This document shows positions 6,847 through 14,961 of a stretch of 64,000 nt of DNA, one piece after another (within the stretch, counting starts at the first letter, position 1; the number at the start of each line of letters is the position of its first letter). Source of the DNA: Fodinibacter sp963747405. Its GTDB lineage: Bacteria; Actinomycetota; Actinomycetes; Actinomycetales; Dermatophilaceae. Under the pieces are notes generated by a model. That model ran no database searches, was not told where the DNA came from, and saw only the letters and a program-made list of their open reading frames with translations. A program made the position numbers and the translations under genes. The stretch lies in the NCBI GenBank assembly GCA_963747405.1, contig CAVVFG010000014.1:62001-126000 (forward strand), in the 5' to 3' direction.

Positions 6847-7781
6847 ATAAGTCGCCGGGCGTGGCCACCCTCGCCCTGACCGCGGTCCCGCCGGTGGTGT
6901 GGGGCTCCACGTACGCCGTGACGCAGCTCTGGCTGCCACCGGACCGTCCGTTCTTCGCGGCAACCGCCCGGGTGCTGCCCGCGGGGCTGCTCCTGCTGCT
7001 CTGGGTGCGCCGCCTCCCGCGCGGCCGGTGGTGGGGCCGGTCGGTGGTTCTCGGTGGCCTGAACCACGGGCTGTTCTTCGCCCTGCTCTACGTCGCCGCC
7101 TTCCGGCTGCCCAGCGGGCTGGCCTCCACGCTCACCGCCCTGTCGCCCCTGGTGGTCATGGGTGTCGCCTTCCTCGTCATCGGCGAGCGTCAGGCTCGGG
7201 TCACCGTGGTCGCGGCCCTGGTCGGGGTGGCGGGCGTCGTGACCCTGGTCTGGCAGAACGACCGGGCCGGCACCGTGGATGCCGTCGGCGTGGCCGCCGC
7301 GCTCGGTGCCGTCGCGTCCTCCGCCCTGGGCTTCGTCCTCGTGAAGCGCTGGTCACCGCCGGACGACGTGCTGGTGACCACGTCCTGGCAGCTGGTCGCC
7401 GGTGGGCTCCTGCTGCTGCCGGTGGCCGCCCTGGCGGAGGGTGCGCCCCCGTCGCTGGACGGGTCGTCGCTGGCTGCGCTGGCCTACCTCGGGCTGGTCG
7501 GCTCGGCGCTCGGGTACGTGCTCTGGTTCCGCGGGCTCACCCGGATGGATGCCGGTGCCGTCGCCGTCGTGGGTCTGGTCAACCCCGTGGTCGGCACGGC
7601 CCTCGGGGTGCTGCTGCTCGCCGAGCCGTTCGGGCCCACGCGTCTGGCCGCGATCGCGGTGACCCTCGGCAGCGTGCTGGTGGCTCAGGCGCCCGTGCGC
7701 CGGCGGCTGTCCGGCATCCTGGCTGCCGCTCGCCACCGGCAGCAGCCCGCACGCTCTAGCGTGGGCTCATGCCCCACGTGA
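6840..7781 (+). CDS. EamA/DMT-family transporter
   Basis: 313 residues with ten hydrophobic segments in two homologous halves, as in EamA (DUF6) drug/metabolite transporters: residues about 10-135 and 150-290. Typical motifs are PPVVWGSTYAVTQLWLPP in helix 1 and ALAYLGLVGSALGYVLWF in the second half. Probably exports a metabolite or drug whose presence is sensed by the divergent MarR regulator. A -10 (TAAAGT, 6827-6832) 7 nt before the ATG and the lack of a Shine-Dalgarno suggest a leaderless mRNA. The end overlaps the aldo/keto reductase start by 13 nt. Confidence 0.9.
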   Translation: MEDKSPGVATLALTAVPPVVWGSTYAVTQLWLPPDRPFFAATARVLPAGLLLLLWVRRLPRGRWWGRSVVLGGLNHGLFFALLYVAAFRLPSGLASTLTALSPLVVMGVAFLVIGERQARVTVVAALVGVAGVVTLVWQNDRAGTVDAVGVAAALGAVASSALGFVLVKRWSPPDDVLVTTSWQLVAGGLLLLPVAALAEGAPPSLDGSSLAALAYLGLVGSALGYVLWFRGLTRMDAGAVAVVGLVNPVVGTALGVLLLAEPFGPTRLAAIAVTLGSVLVAQAPVRRRLSGILAAARHRQQPARSSVGSCPT

Positions 7782-8605
7782 CCAGCACTGCGCTCTCCAC
7801 CCCCTCCGGCCCGGTTCCCGTCCCGAGCGTCGGCTTCGGCGTCTGGCAGGTGCCCGACGACGAGGTGGATGCCGCCGTGCTCGCCGCCCTCGATGCCGGC
7901 TACCGGCACGTCGACACCGCGCGGCTGTACGGCAACGAGGCCGGGGTGGGGCGGGCGCTGGCCTCGAGCGACGTGCCCCGCGACGAGGTGTTCGTGACGA
8001 CCAAGGTCTGGAACGACGACCACGGCCGCGACAGCACCCGCGCGGCGTTCGACGCGTCGCTGGACCGCCTGCGCCTCGACGTGCTCGACCTGTTCCTCAT
8101 CCACTGGCCGGCGCCGCGCCAGGACCGCTACGTCGAGACGTGGCAGGCGCTGCGCGAGCTGCGTGACGACGGGCGGGTGCGCGCCATCGGCGTCTGCAAC
8201 TTCCATGCCCCGCACCTGCAGCGGTTGTTCGACGAGACGGGGGAGTGGCCAAGCATCAACCAGGTCGAGCTTCACCCCTACCTGCAGCAGGCGACGCTGC
8301 GCGAGTTCCACGCGGAGCACGGCATCGTCACCGAGTCGTGGAGCCCGCTCGCGTCGGGCAAGCGGGTGCTCGACGACCCGGTCATCGGGGCCATCGCGCA
8401 GCGCCACGGCGCCACCCCGGCGCAGGTGGTCATCGCCTGGCACCTGGCGCTCGGCCTGGTCGTGCTGCCCAAGTCGGTCACGCCGTCGCGGATCGTCGAG
8501 AACCTCGCAGCCGCCGACCTCACCCTCACCGCCGACGACCTCGCGCAGATCGACCGCCTCGACCAGGGCTTCCGCACCGGACCGAACCCCGACGAGTTCG
8601 GCTGA
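7769..8605 (+). CDS. Aldo/keto reductase (2,5-diketo-D-gluconate reductase type)
   Basis: 278 residues, a complete (beta/alpha)8 aldo/keto reductase. The catalytic tetrad is present: D49 (GYRHVDTARLYGNE), Y54, K79 (FVTTKVWNDD) and H112 (LFLIHWPAP). The NADPH-binding stretch VLPKSVTPSRIVENL lies near residue 230. These enzymes reduce aldehydes and ketones with NADPH; the natural substrate here is not evident. TAGCGT at 7757-7762 lies 6 nt before the ATG, inside the exporter's 3' end, which suggests its own internal leaderless promoter besides read-through. Confidence 0.93.
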   Translation: MPHVTSTALSTPSGPVPVPSVGFGVWQVPDDEVDAAVLAALDAGYRHVDTARLYGNEAGVGRALASSDVPRDEVFVTTKVWNDDHGRDSTRAAFDASLDRLRLDVLDLFLIHWPAPRQDRYVETWQALRELRDDGRVRAIGVCNFHAPHLQRLFDETGEWPSINQVELHPYLQQATLREFHAEHGIVTESWSPLASGKRVLDDPVIGAIAQRHGATPAQVVIAWHLALGLVVLPKSVTPSRIVENLAAADLTLTADDLAQIDRLDQGFRTGPNPDEFG

Positions 8606-9323
8606 GGCGGGGGCCGCGGCGGGTCGGCCGGCCCCAGCGCCGGCGTCCGGCCGAGAGGTTCAGCACGCGCAGCAGGTCGACGTCGCGTCGGACGACGTCG
8701 TCACCCCGGTGGGGGCACCGGCCCGGCCGGTGGCCACCGACGCGGAGTTCGCGGCGCTCCTGGGGCGCCCGGTTCCGTCCCCCGGTCCCCCTCCCCCTCC
8801 ACGAGGACTCGACGATCGAGCCCTGCCCCAGGTGGTGCTCGGGCGCACCCGGCGCGCGCTGCTGCTCGGCGTGGTGGGACGCACGGTCGACCTCGGCGAC
8901 ACGGGCCCCGGGACCCGAGCGATGCTCGACGCCGTCATCGGGCAGAGGTCACTCCGGGCGCTGGTGGCCTGCTCCGGCGGGAAGGTGTGCTTCGGCACCC
9001 TCGACGGCCTGTCCTCGGCGCGCGTCTCGCGGCTCAGGGCCCGGCCGACCTTCGCCGAGCGCACTGGTGTGCCCGAAGTCCGCACCGGAGACGGTGCGCA
9101 GCTTGTCCTCCCGGGACGACCGCGCCACCACGGCGGGGGCCGCGTCGGCGGTCGACCTGGACGCCTCGGACGGCTCGGACGGGGGCGTCTCGGTGCTCGG
9201 CCCGGGAGGTCCTCTCCGGCTCGCCGACGCGCTGGGTAGCGGTGCTCATGGTGCCGACCGGGCTCGCGGAGCACCATGGGGATGCACCCCCCGGGTGACC
9301 TGCCCGACACCGAGGAGCCCGCG
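8606..9323 (+). other. 718-nt gap with a possible unrecognised ORF (about 8709-9239)
   Basis: No gene is clear. One + frame stays open from well upstream to 9239 and, from GTG codons at 8709 or 8730, would encode about 170 residues. Between about 8730 and 9110 its third codon positions are mostly G/C and it contains plausible protein text (ALLLGVVGRTVDLGDTG, then LRALVACSGGKVCFGTLDGL), but the last ~45 residues are low-complexity Arg/Gly and no family is recognised. It may be a decayed gene or a short lineage-specific one. No strong Shine-Dalgarno was seen at either start. Confidence 0.25.
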
Positions 9324-10565
9324 ATGACCGCGCCGCCCACCGCCACCCCCACCGTTCCCGGCCACCACGACCCGGCCGTGCACCCTGCCACCCCCGCCCA
9401 GCTGCACTGGCTCGAGGGCGAGCTCGCCCACTGGCAGGCCGAGGGGTTGGTCGACCCCGACCGCGCTGCCGCCATCCGCGGGCGCTACGTCGCCAGCCGC
9501 CGGTTCACGCTGTCGCGGATCGTGCTCACGCTCGGGGCCTGCTTCATCGGCCTCGGCCTGGTCTGGTTGGTCGCCTCCAACCTCGACGCCATGTCGTCCC
9601 TGACCCGCTTCCTGCTGATGGTCGTGGTCTGGCTCGGCCTGGTCGTCGCCTCCGAGCTGCTGGCCGCACGGCGAGCTCGACTGGGCGACACGGCATCCCC
9701 GGTCGTCGGAGCCCTGCGCCTGCTGGCCGCCGCGGCCTTCGGGGCTGTCGTGTTCCAGGCGGCCCAGAGCCTGCAGGTGCCTGCCTACGAGCCGATCCTC
9801 GTCGGCGTGTGGGGCCTGGGCGCACTGCTCTGGGCGTATGCCGTGCGCGGTGTCGCACCGCTCGTGCTCGCCGTCGGCCTGCTCGCCTTCTGGTACGTCT
9901 GGCAGGTCATCGCCGCCGGCGACGGCGCCTTCACGGTGTCGACCGCGATCGCGGCCGCGGCGCTGGCCGCCGTCTCGGTCGGGGTCGGCCACCTGGTGCT
10001 CGGGTGGCGTGACATCGCCACCGCGTGGCGCGAGGTCGGCGCACTGCTGGTGCTTGTCGCCCTGTTCATCGCGGCGCTGCCCTACGCGTGGGGCGACGCC
10101 GAGGGCAGCGTGACGCTCTGGGTCGGGATCGGGGTCGCGGCGCTGCTCGCCGCGACCGCACTCGTGCGCGGCGACCGGGTCGATCGCCTCGAGGTGGGCC
10201 TCGCGGCCATCACGCTGGCGCTGACCATCGGCCTGTCGCTGTGGCGCTTCGACGAGAGCCTCTCCGACACCGCCGACCTGCCCGCCGGCGCCTGGCTGCG
10301 CGCCGTGCTCTCGGTGCTGGCGTACCTCCTCGTGGCCAGCGGGTACGCCGTGCTCGGCGGGATGCGCGACTCCTCACGGCTGACCTGGCTCGCCACCGCG
10401 GCCCTGGTCGTCTTCGTCACCGTGCAGGCGTTCGCGGTGTTCGCGCCGATCGTCTCCGGGGCCGCGCTCTTCCTCATCGTGGGTGTGGTGCTGCTCGGCA
10501 CGGGCGCGCTGGCCGACCGCGGCCGGCGACGGCTCGTCACCGAGGCGAAGGAGGCCCTGACATGA
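9324..10565 (+). CDS. DUF2157 multi-pass membrane protein
   Basis: 413 residues. A cytoplasmic N-terminus of ~70 residues (with QLHWLEGELAHWQAEGLVD) precedes about eleven hydrophobic helices, the arrangement of DUF2157 membrane proteins. GAGGAG lies 7 nt before the chosen ATG. The stop overlaps the ATG of the next gene (ATGA), which encodes a GDYXXLXY-family protein; the pairing of DUF2157/DUF4401 membrane proteins with GDYXXLXY proteins is recurrent in bacteria, but its function is not established. Confidence 0.8.
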   Translation: MTAPPTATPTVPGHHDPAVHPATPAQLHWLEGELAHWQAEGLVDPDRAAAIRGRYVASRRFTLSRIVLTLGACFIGLGLVWLVASNLDAMSSLTRFLLMVVVWLGLVVASELLAARRARLGDTASPVVGALRLLAAAAFGAVVFQAAQSLQVPAYEPILVGVWGLGALLWAYAVRGVAPLVLAVGLLAFWYVWQVIAAGDGAFTVSTAIAAAALAAVSVGVGHLVLGWRDIATAWREVGALLVLVALFIAALPYAWGDAEGSVTLWVGIGVAALLAATALVRGDRVDRLEVGLAAITLALTIGLSLWRFDESLSDTADLPAGAWLRAVLSVLAYLLVASGYAVLGGMRDSSRLTWLATAALVVFVTVQAFAVFAPIVSGAALFLIVGVVLLGTGALADRGRRRLVTEAKEALT

Positions 10566-11080
10566 GCACCACGACGTCGCGGACCATCCGGGTCGGCGCG
10601 GTCGTCCTGGCACAGCTCGTGCTCGTCGGCGTGGCCGTATGGGCGCCACTCTCCGCACGGCTCACCGGGGAGACCGTCACCCTGCGCGTCGAACCGGTCG
10701 ACCCGATCGACCCGTTCCGCGGGGCCTACGTGCAGCTCGCCTACCCGGACCTCCCGGACCAGCTCGGGCAGGGCGCCGGGGTCCTCACCGAGGAGCAGCA
10801 GCAGGTGCTCGACGACGCGCGCGGAACGGCCTACGTGCCGTTGACCCGCCGTGGTGAGGTCTGGGTCGGGGGGCCGGTGCAGCGCACGGCGCCCGCCGAG
10901 GGGCTCTTCCTGACCTGCGACGACTCCAGCTGGCGGCTGGAGTGTGGCATCGAGAGCTGGTTCCTGCCCCAGGGCCAGGCAGCCGGGCTGCAGGACGCGC
11001 TGCGGGAAGGCGGCGCGGTCGCCGCCGTCAAGGTGGATACCGCCGGCCACGCTGCCCTGGTCGACGTCACCGCCCGCTGA
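10562..11080 (+). CDS. GDYXXLXY-family membrane-anchored protein
   Basis: 172 residues. A single N-terminal membrane anchor (about residues 9-28, VGAVVLAQLVLVGVAVWAP) is followed by an extracytoplasmic domain. The family signature appears as FRGAYVQLAYP near residue 53, with the usual preceding VDPIDPF (the first letters of the motif are RGAY rather than GDY). Translationally coupled to the DUF2157 gene upstream; the two probably form a membrane complex. Function unknown. Confidence 0.78.
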   Translation: MSTTTSRTIRVGAVVLAQLVLVGVAVWAPLSARLTGETVTLRVEPVDPIDPFRGAYVQLAYPDLPDQLGQGAGVLTEEQQQVLDDARGTAYVPLTRRGEVWVGGPVQRTAPAEGLFLTCDDSSWRLECGIESWFLPQGQAAGLQDALREGGAVAAVKVDTAGHAALVDVTAR

Positions 11081-11111
11081 GCGCGACGCGCGACGGCATC
11101 CGACGTGAAAG

Positions 11112-11130
11112 CAGGGCCGCCGCGGCCCTG
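11112..11130. terminator. Probable bidirectional terminator hairpin
   Basis: CAGGGCCGC (11112-11120) and GCGGCCCTG (11122-11130) are perfectly complementary. The element lies between the 3' ends of the convergent genes ending at 11080 (+) and 11165 (-). There is no T-run, as is usual in high-GC actinobacteria. Confidence 0.55.
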
Positions 11131-11164
11131 AGCACACGGCGGCCCCGCAGTAGGGGAAGCGGGA

Positions 11165-12154
11165 TCAGCAGGTGGACTTGTACGCCGCCTTGCCACCCTC
11201 GCCGGACAGGTTGTCCTTGGTGATGATGGTGAACCCGGTCTGGATGGTCGGGGTCACGGTGGTGCCGTTCAGGGCCGCGTCGGCCTGCTCGACGCCGTCA
11301 GAGCCGATGGTCGACGGCTGCTGGGCGACGAGCGCCTGGACGGTGCCGTCCTCGAGCGCCTTGATCTGGTTCGGGCCGGCGTCGAAGCCGACGATGGTCA
11401 CGTCCTTGGCACCGGCCTGGCGCACACCGGTGGCCGAGCCCTCGGCGGAGAACAGGTTGGTCGCGAAGATGCCGACGATGTCGGGGTCCTTCTGCAGGGC
11501 CGCCGAGACGAGGTTGGCCGCGGTGGCCGGGTCGTTGTGGCTGTACTGCACGCCGAGGTCGGTGAACGTGGAGTCCTTGGCGGCGGCATCCGAGAAGCCC
11601 TTGACGCGGGCGTCGACGGTGGAGACGCCCGGGTCGGTCGAGATGACGAGCACCTTGCCGCCACCGGGCTTGGCCGCCTTGATCGCGTCGAAGGCGGCCG
11701 CGCCGCCGCCGACGTTGTCAGAGCTGATCTGCGAGACCGCGAACGACGGGTCGTTCACCGTGGTGTCGACCAGGACCACCTTGATGCCGGCCTTGGCCGC
11801 CTGCTCGAGAGGGGCCTGCATGGCGGCGACGTCGGTCGGGGCGATGAGCATCGCGGCCGGCTTCGACGCGGTCACCGAGTCGACGATCGGCTTCTGCAGG
11901 GTGGGGTCGAACTTCTGCGGGCCCTGCGTGGTGACCGTGTAGCCGAGCTCGGCGGCCTTGGCCTTGATGCCGCACTCCATGGTGATGTAGAACTCGTCGC
12001 CGGCGACGCCCTGGACGAATGCGATCTGCTTGTTGTTGCTCGCGCTGGCCCCGGCGGATGCCGAGGTCGTGTCGGACGAGGTGCCGCTGCTGCAGGCGGC
12101 CAGTGCGAGTACGGCGCTGGCCGAGACTGCCGCGACCTTGATGGTGTTCCTCAT
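11165..12154 (-). CDS. Sugar ABC transporter substrate-binding lipoprotein
   Basis: 329 residues. A lipoprotein signal peptide ends in the lipobox LALAAC with the modified cysteine at residue 21. A Ser/Thr/Ala linker follows, then a type I periplasmic-binding fold of the ribose/xylose class (Peripla_BP_4): IAFVQGVAGDEFYITMECG near residue 43, and later VTIVGFDAGPNQIKALEDG. It captures the sugar outside the membrane for the permease and ATPase encoded upstream. GAAGGAAGG precedes the ATG. It is the last gene of the seven-gene - strand operon controlled by the LacI regulator. Confidence 0.92.
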   Translation of the reverse strand: MRNTIKVAAVSASAVLALAACSSGTSSDTTSASAGASASNNKQIAFVQGVAGDEFYITMECGIKAKAAELGYTVTTQGPQKFDPTLQKPIVDSVTASKPAAMLIAPTDVAAMQAPLEQAAKAGIKVVLVDTTVNDPSFAVSQISSDNVGGGAAAFDAIKAAKPGGGKVLVISTDPGVSTVDARVKGFSDAAAKDSTFTDLGVQYSHNDPATAANLVSAALQKDPDIVGIFATNLFSAEGSATGVRQAGAKDVTIVGFDAGPNQIKALEDGTVQALVAQQPSTIGSDGVEQADAALNGTTVTPTIQTGFTIITKDNLSGEGGKAAYKSTC

Positions 12155-12258
12155 GGTGCTGCCTTCCTTCGGTGGTGGTTGGTCGTGCGTGTCGGGAATG
12201 GGTGGGGGGACGTCTCCGCCGGGGTGTCCGGCTGCTGCGGGGAGCGGCGGCGCCTGGT

Positions 12259-13290
12259 CTAGGCGCCCTTGCCCCGGCTGGCCGAGGATCGGCGCTGCTG
12301 GTCGACGTAGACGGCGGCGATGAGGATCGCGCCGACTGCGACGGTCTGCCAGTAGGGGGAGACGCCGATGATGACGAAGCCGGACTGCAGGGTCGCCGGG
12401 ATGAAGAGGCCGACCATGGATCCGAACATCGAGCCCGAGCCGCCGAAGATCGACGTGCCGCCGATGACGACAGCGGCGATGACGTTCAGGTTGGTGAGCG
12501 ACTGCCCGGCGATCGTCGTCGTGCCGTACTGCGCCAGGGAGAGCAGGCCGGCGAACCCCGCCAGCAGGCCGGAGAGCGCGTAGATCTGGATCAGCTTGCG
12601 GTCGACGCTGATGCCGACCCGTCGGGCCGAGACCTCGTTGGAGCCGATTGCGTAGGTGTAGCGCCCGAACTTCGTCTTGTGCAGGGCGACGCCACCGATG
12701 ACGACGACGACGAGTGCGATCAGGCTGATCGCGGGGATGCCGGCGATCCGGCCGTAGCCGATGTTGTCGACGAGCACGACGGGCGCCGAGCGGACGTCGA
12801 GCCCTCCGGTGATGATCTGCGCGATGCCCAGGGCCACCGAGAGCGTGCCCAGGGTGACGATCAGCGGTGGGACCTTCGCCTTGGCGACGAGGAACCCGTT
12901 GAGGGTGCCCCAGAACATTCCCGTGATGACGGCGCAGACGAGGCCGACGACGGCAGCGGTCCAGCCCTGCTCGCCCATCCCCTCCATGACTTTGGCGGCG
13001 ACGACGGACGAGACGACGAGCACCGAGCCGACCGACAGGTCGATGCCGGAGGTGATGATGACGAAGGTCATGCCCACGGCGAGGACGGCCCAGATCGAGA
13101 CGTTCTGGGTGATGTTGGTGAGGTTGCCGGCGCTGAGGAACGTCGTCGGCGACATGAGGCCGAAGGCGGCGACGATGACGACGAGCACGCCGAGGATCCA
13201 GACCGACTGCATGGCCTTGAGCCGGTCGAGGAGCCCGCCTTGGCTCAGCGAGGTCTCGATCTCCTGGGTCGGTTTCGTGGTGGTGCTCAT
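12259..13290 (-). CDS. Sugar ABC transporter permease (RbsC/XylH type)
   Basis: 343 residues with about ten hydrophobic segments typical of the BPD_transp_2 (ribose/xylose) permeases. Characteristic stretches include TSGIDLSVGSVLVVSSVVAA and VIGGTSIFGGSGSMFGSMVG, the latter being the family EAA-like cytoplasmic loop. The ATG overlaps the stop of the ATPase gene upstream (ATGA). A single permease gene implies a homodimeric pore, with the ATPase at 13287-14051 and the binding protein at 11165-12154. Confidence 0.93.
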   Translation of the reverse strand: MSTTTKPTQEIETSLSQGGLLDRLKAMQSVWILGVLVVIVAAFGLMSPTTFLSAGNLTNITQNVSIWAVLAVGMTFVIITSGIDLSVGSVLVVSSVVAAKVMEGMGEQGWTAAVVGLVCAVITGMFWGTLNGFLVAKAKVPPLIVTLGTLSVALGIAQIITGGLDVRSAPVVLVDNIGYGRIAGIPAISLIALVVVVIGGVALHKTKFGRYTYAIGSNEVSARRVGISVDRKLIQIYALSGLLAGFAGLLSLAQYGTTTIAGQSLTNLNVIAAVVIGGTSIFGGSGSMFGSMVGLFIPATLQSGFVIIGVSPYWQTVAVGAILIAAVYVDQQRRSSASRGKGA

Positions 13291-14051
13291 GCCGCCCCCT
13301 CCTTCCTGTCCAGGGCGCCGGTCATGGCGCCGACGAGCTGTTCGACCGAGGTGTCCGCCGCCTGGTACGTCGCGACGCGCTCGCCCAGGCGCAGCACCTG
13401 CACGCGGTCGGCCACGTCGATCACGTGCGGCATGGAGTGCGAGATGAGGACGACGGCCAGGCCGGTGTCCCGCACCCGCTTGATCATCTCGAGGACGTTG
13501 TAGGTCTGGACGACACCGAGGGCGGCCGTGGGCTCGTCGAGGAAGAGCACCTTGTTCGCCCACGACACTGCCCGTGCGATGGCGACGGACTGCTTCTGGC
13601 CACCGGACATCGCGCCGACGGGAACCACCACCGAGCGCACTGCCGCGCCCAGCTCGGCGAACGCCGCAGCGGCCTTGGTGCGCATGGCCGTGTTGTCCAT
13701 GAAGCCGAGCTTCCCGAACACGCCCGAGGCCATGAGCTCGCGCCCGAGGAACATGTTCTGGGCCGCGTCGAGGTGCGGGGCCAGCGCGAGGTCCTGGTGG
13801 ACGACCTCGATGCCCATCGCCGACGCCTCGTGCGGGGTGGCGAAGTGCACCTGCTCGCCCTCGAAGAAGATCTCGCCCTCGTCGATGTCGAGGTTGCCCG
13901 TGAGGGCCTTGACCAGGGTCGACTTGCCGGCGCCGTTGTCGCCGATCAGGGCGACGACCTCGCCGGCGTTGACGTCGAAGTCGGCCTTGTCCAGGGCCTG
14001 GACCCGCCCGAAGCGGCGGCTCAGCCCGCGGGCCTCGAACAGGGCGCTCAT
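13287..14051 (-). CDS. Sugar ABC transporter ATP-binding protein
   Basis: 254 residues, a single nucleotide-binding domain. Walker A is GDNGAGKST (about residues 37-45), the signature is MSGGQKQSVAIARA (near 149), Walker B is KVLFLDEPTAALG and the switch histidine is in LISHSM. Ribose-class importers usually have a double-length ATPase (RbsA); here there is only one domain, which must dimerise. The start overlaps the aldolase stop and the stop overlaps the permease start. Confidence 0.93.
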   Translation of the reverse strand: MSALFEARGLSRRFGRVQALDKADFDVNAGEVVALIGDNGAGKSTLVKALTGNLDIDEGEIFFEGEQVHFATPHEASAMGIEVVHQDLALAPHLDAAQNMFLGRELMASGVFGKLGFMDNTAMRTKAAAAFAELGAAVRSVVVPVGAMSGGQKQSVAIARAVSWANKVLFLDEPTAALGVVQTYNVLEMIKRVRDTGLAVVLISHSMPHVIDVADRVQVLRLGERVATYQAADTSVEQLVGAMTGALDRKEGAA

Positions 14052-14950
14052 GCGACGGCCTCCTGGTAGGGCCGAGCACGTCCTTCGATGATCGAGACGT
14101 ACTCGTCCATCCGGCGACGGCCGGTCTCGGACAGGAACGCCACGCGCTCGTCGTGACCCATGGCCACCGTCTCCTTCCAGATGGCGCGACCGGCGATGAA
14201 GCCGCTGGCCCCGCCCTCGTCGCAGCTGACCCGCAGCACCTTGGCGAACTCGTCCGAGGAGACCCCGGCAGAGAGCACGGCCCACGGGACGGTGAGTCGC
14301 GAGGCGAGCCGCTTGCAGGCCTGCGGGCTGCCCGGGTACTCGAGCTTGAGCAGGCTCGGCTTGAGGTCGTCGATGAGCACGGCGGCCTCGATGATCGCGT
14401 CGGCCCGGGCCTCGGGGGAGAGGGGGGTCTCGTCGCGCAGCGGGTAGATGAGGTTCTCGATGATCGACGGCACGTTCTGCTCGGAGCAGTCGGCCACGAG
14501 CGCCTTCATCGCCTCGACGGCCTCGGCGGTGGTGTCGCGGCCGTCGTCGCCCACCGGGCGGTCGGCGCGTACCTGGGCGAGGAACTTCATCCCGTCGGCG
14601 CCGCTGTCGCGCACCCACGCGGCCCCCTGGGCGGGGTCGAGGGTGACCGTGGGTTCGCCGAGGTGTGTTCCGCGAGAGGCGGGTTCGGCTGCGAGGAGCA
14701 GGCCGTACGGCGGAACTCCCGACACCTGGTGGGCGGCAGGCAGCCCGAAGGTCGGGTCGACGAGGAACGCCGAGGCGCTGCCGGCGAGTGAGGCGATCAT
14801 GTCGCGCTTCATCGCGACGATCTCCTCGTCGGTGGTGTCGGGAAGGTCGACCGCGGCGAGCATCCGCTTGAGGGTTCCGCGCTGGTCCATCGCGAGCACG
14901 GCGAATGTGCCGGCTTCCGTGGCGATCGCGTCGAGTCCGGTATTCGTCAT
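14048..14950 (-). CDS. LacD/YihT-type class I aldolase
   Basis: 300 residues, a (beta/alpha)8 class I aldolase. The N-terminal FAVLAMDQRGTLKRML and the Schiff-base lysine K202 in LLKLEYPG match the LacD (tagatose-1,6-bisphosphate aldolase) and YihT (sulfofructose-phosphate aldolase) family; GASGFIAGRAIW is the phosphate-binding end. In this operon it would split a ketohexose bisphosphate made by the FGGY and PfkB kinases. It shares the K-x-E-x-P motif with the second aldolase at 18456 but is otherwise quite different. The N-terminus resembles YihT, so sulfosugar use cannot be excluded, though no other sulfosugar genes are visible. Confidence 0.82.
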   Translation of the reverse strand: MTNTGLDAIATEAGTFAVLAMDQRGTLKRMLAAVDLPDTTDEEIVAMKRDMIASLAGSASAFLVDPTFGLPAAHQVSGVPPYGLLLAAEPASRGTHLGEPTVTLDPAQGAAWVRDSGADGMKFLAQVRADRPVGDDGRDTTAEAVEAMKALVADCSEQNVPSIIENLIYPLRDETPLSPEARADAIIEAAVLIDDLKPSLLKLEYPGSPQACKRLASRLTVPWAVLSAGVSSDEFAKVLRVSCDEGGASGFIAGRAIWKETVAMGHDERVAFLSETGRRRMDEYVSIIEGRARPYQEAVA

Positions 14951-14961
14951 GGGGGGCCTCC

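Noticed and set aside
14048..14950. Complete sulfoquinovose (sulfo-EMP) pathway
   Set aside because: Only the aldolase N-terminus hints at YihT; sulfoquinovosidase, isomerase, sulfolactaldehyde enzyme and sulfonate exporter are absent.
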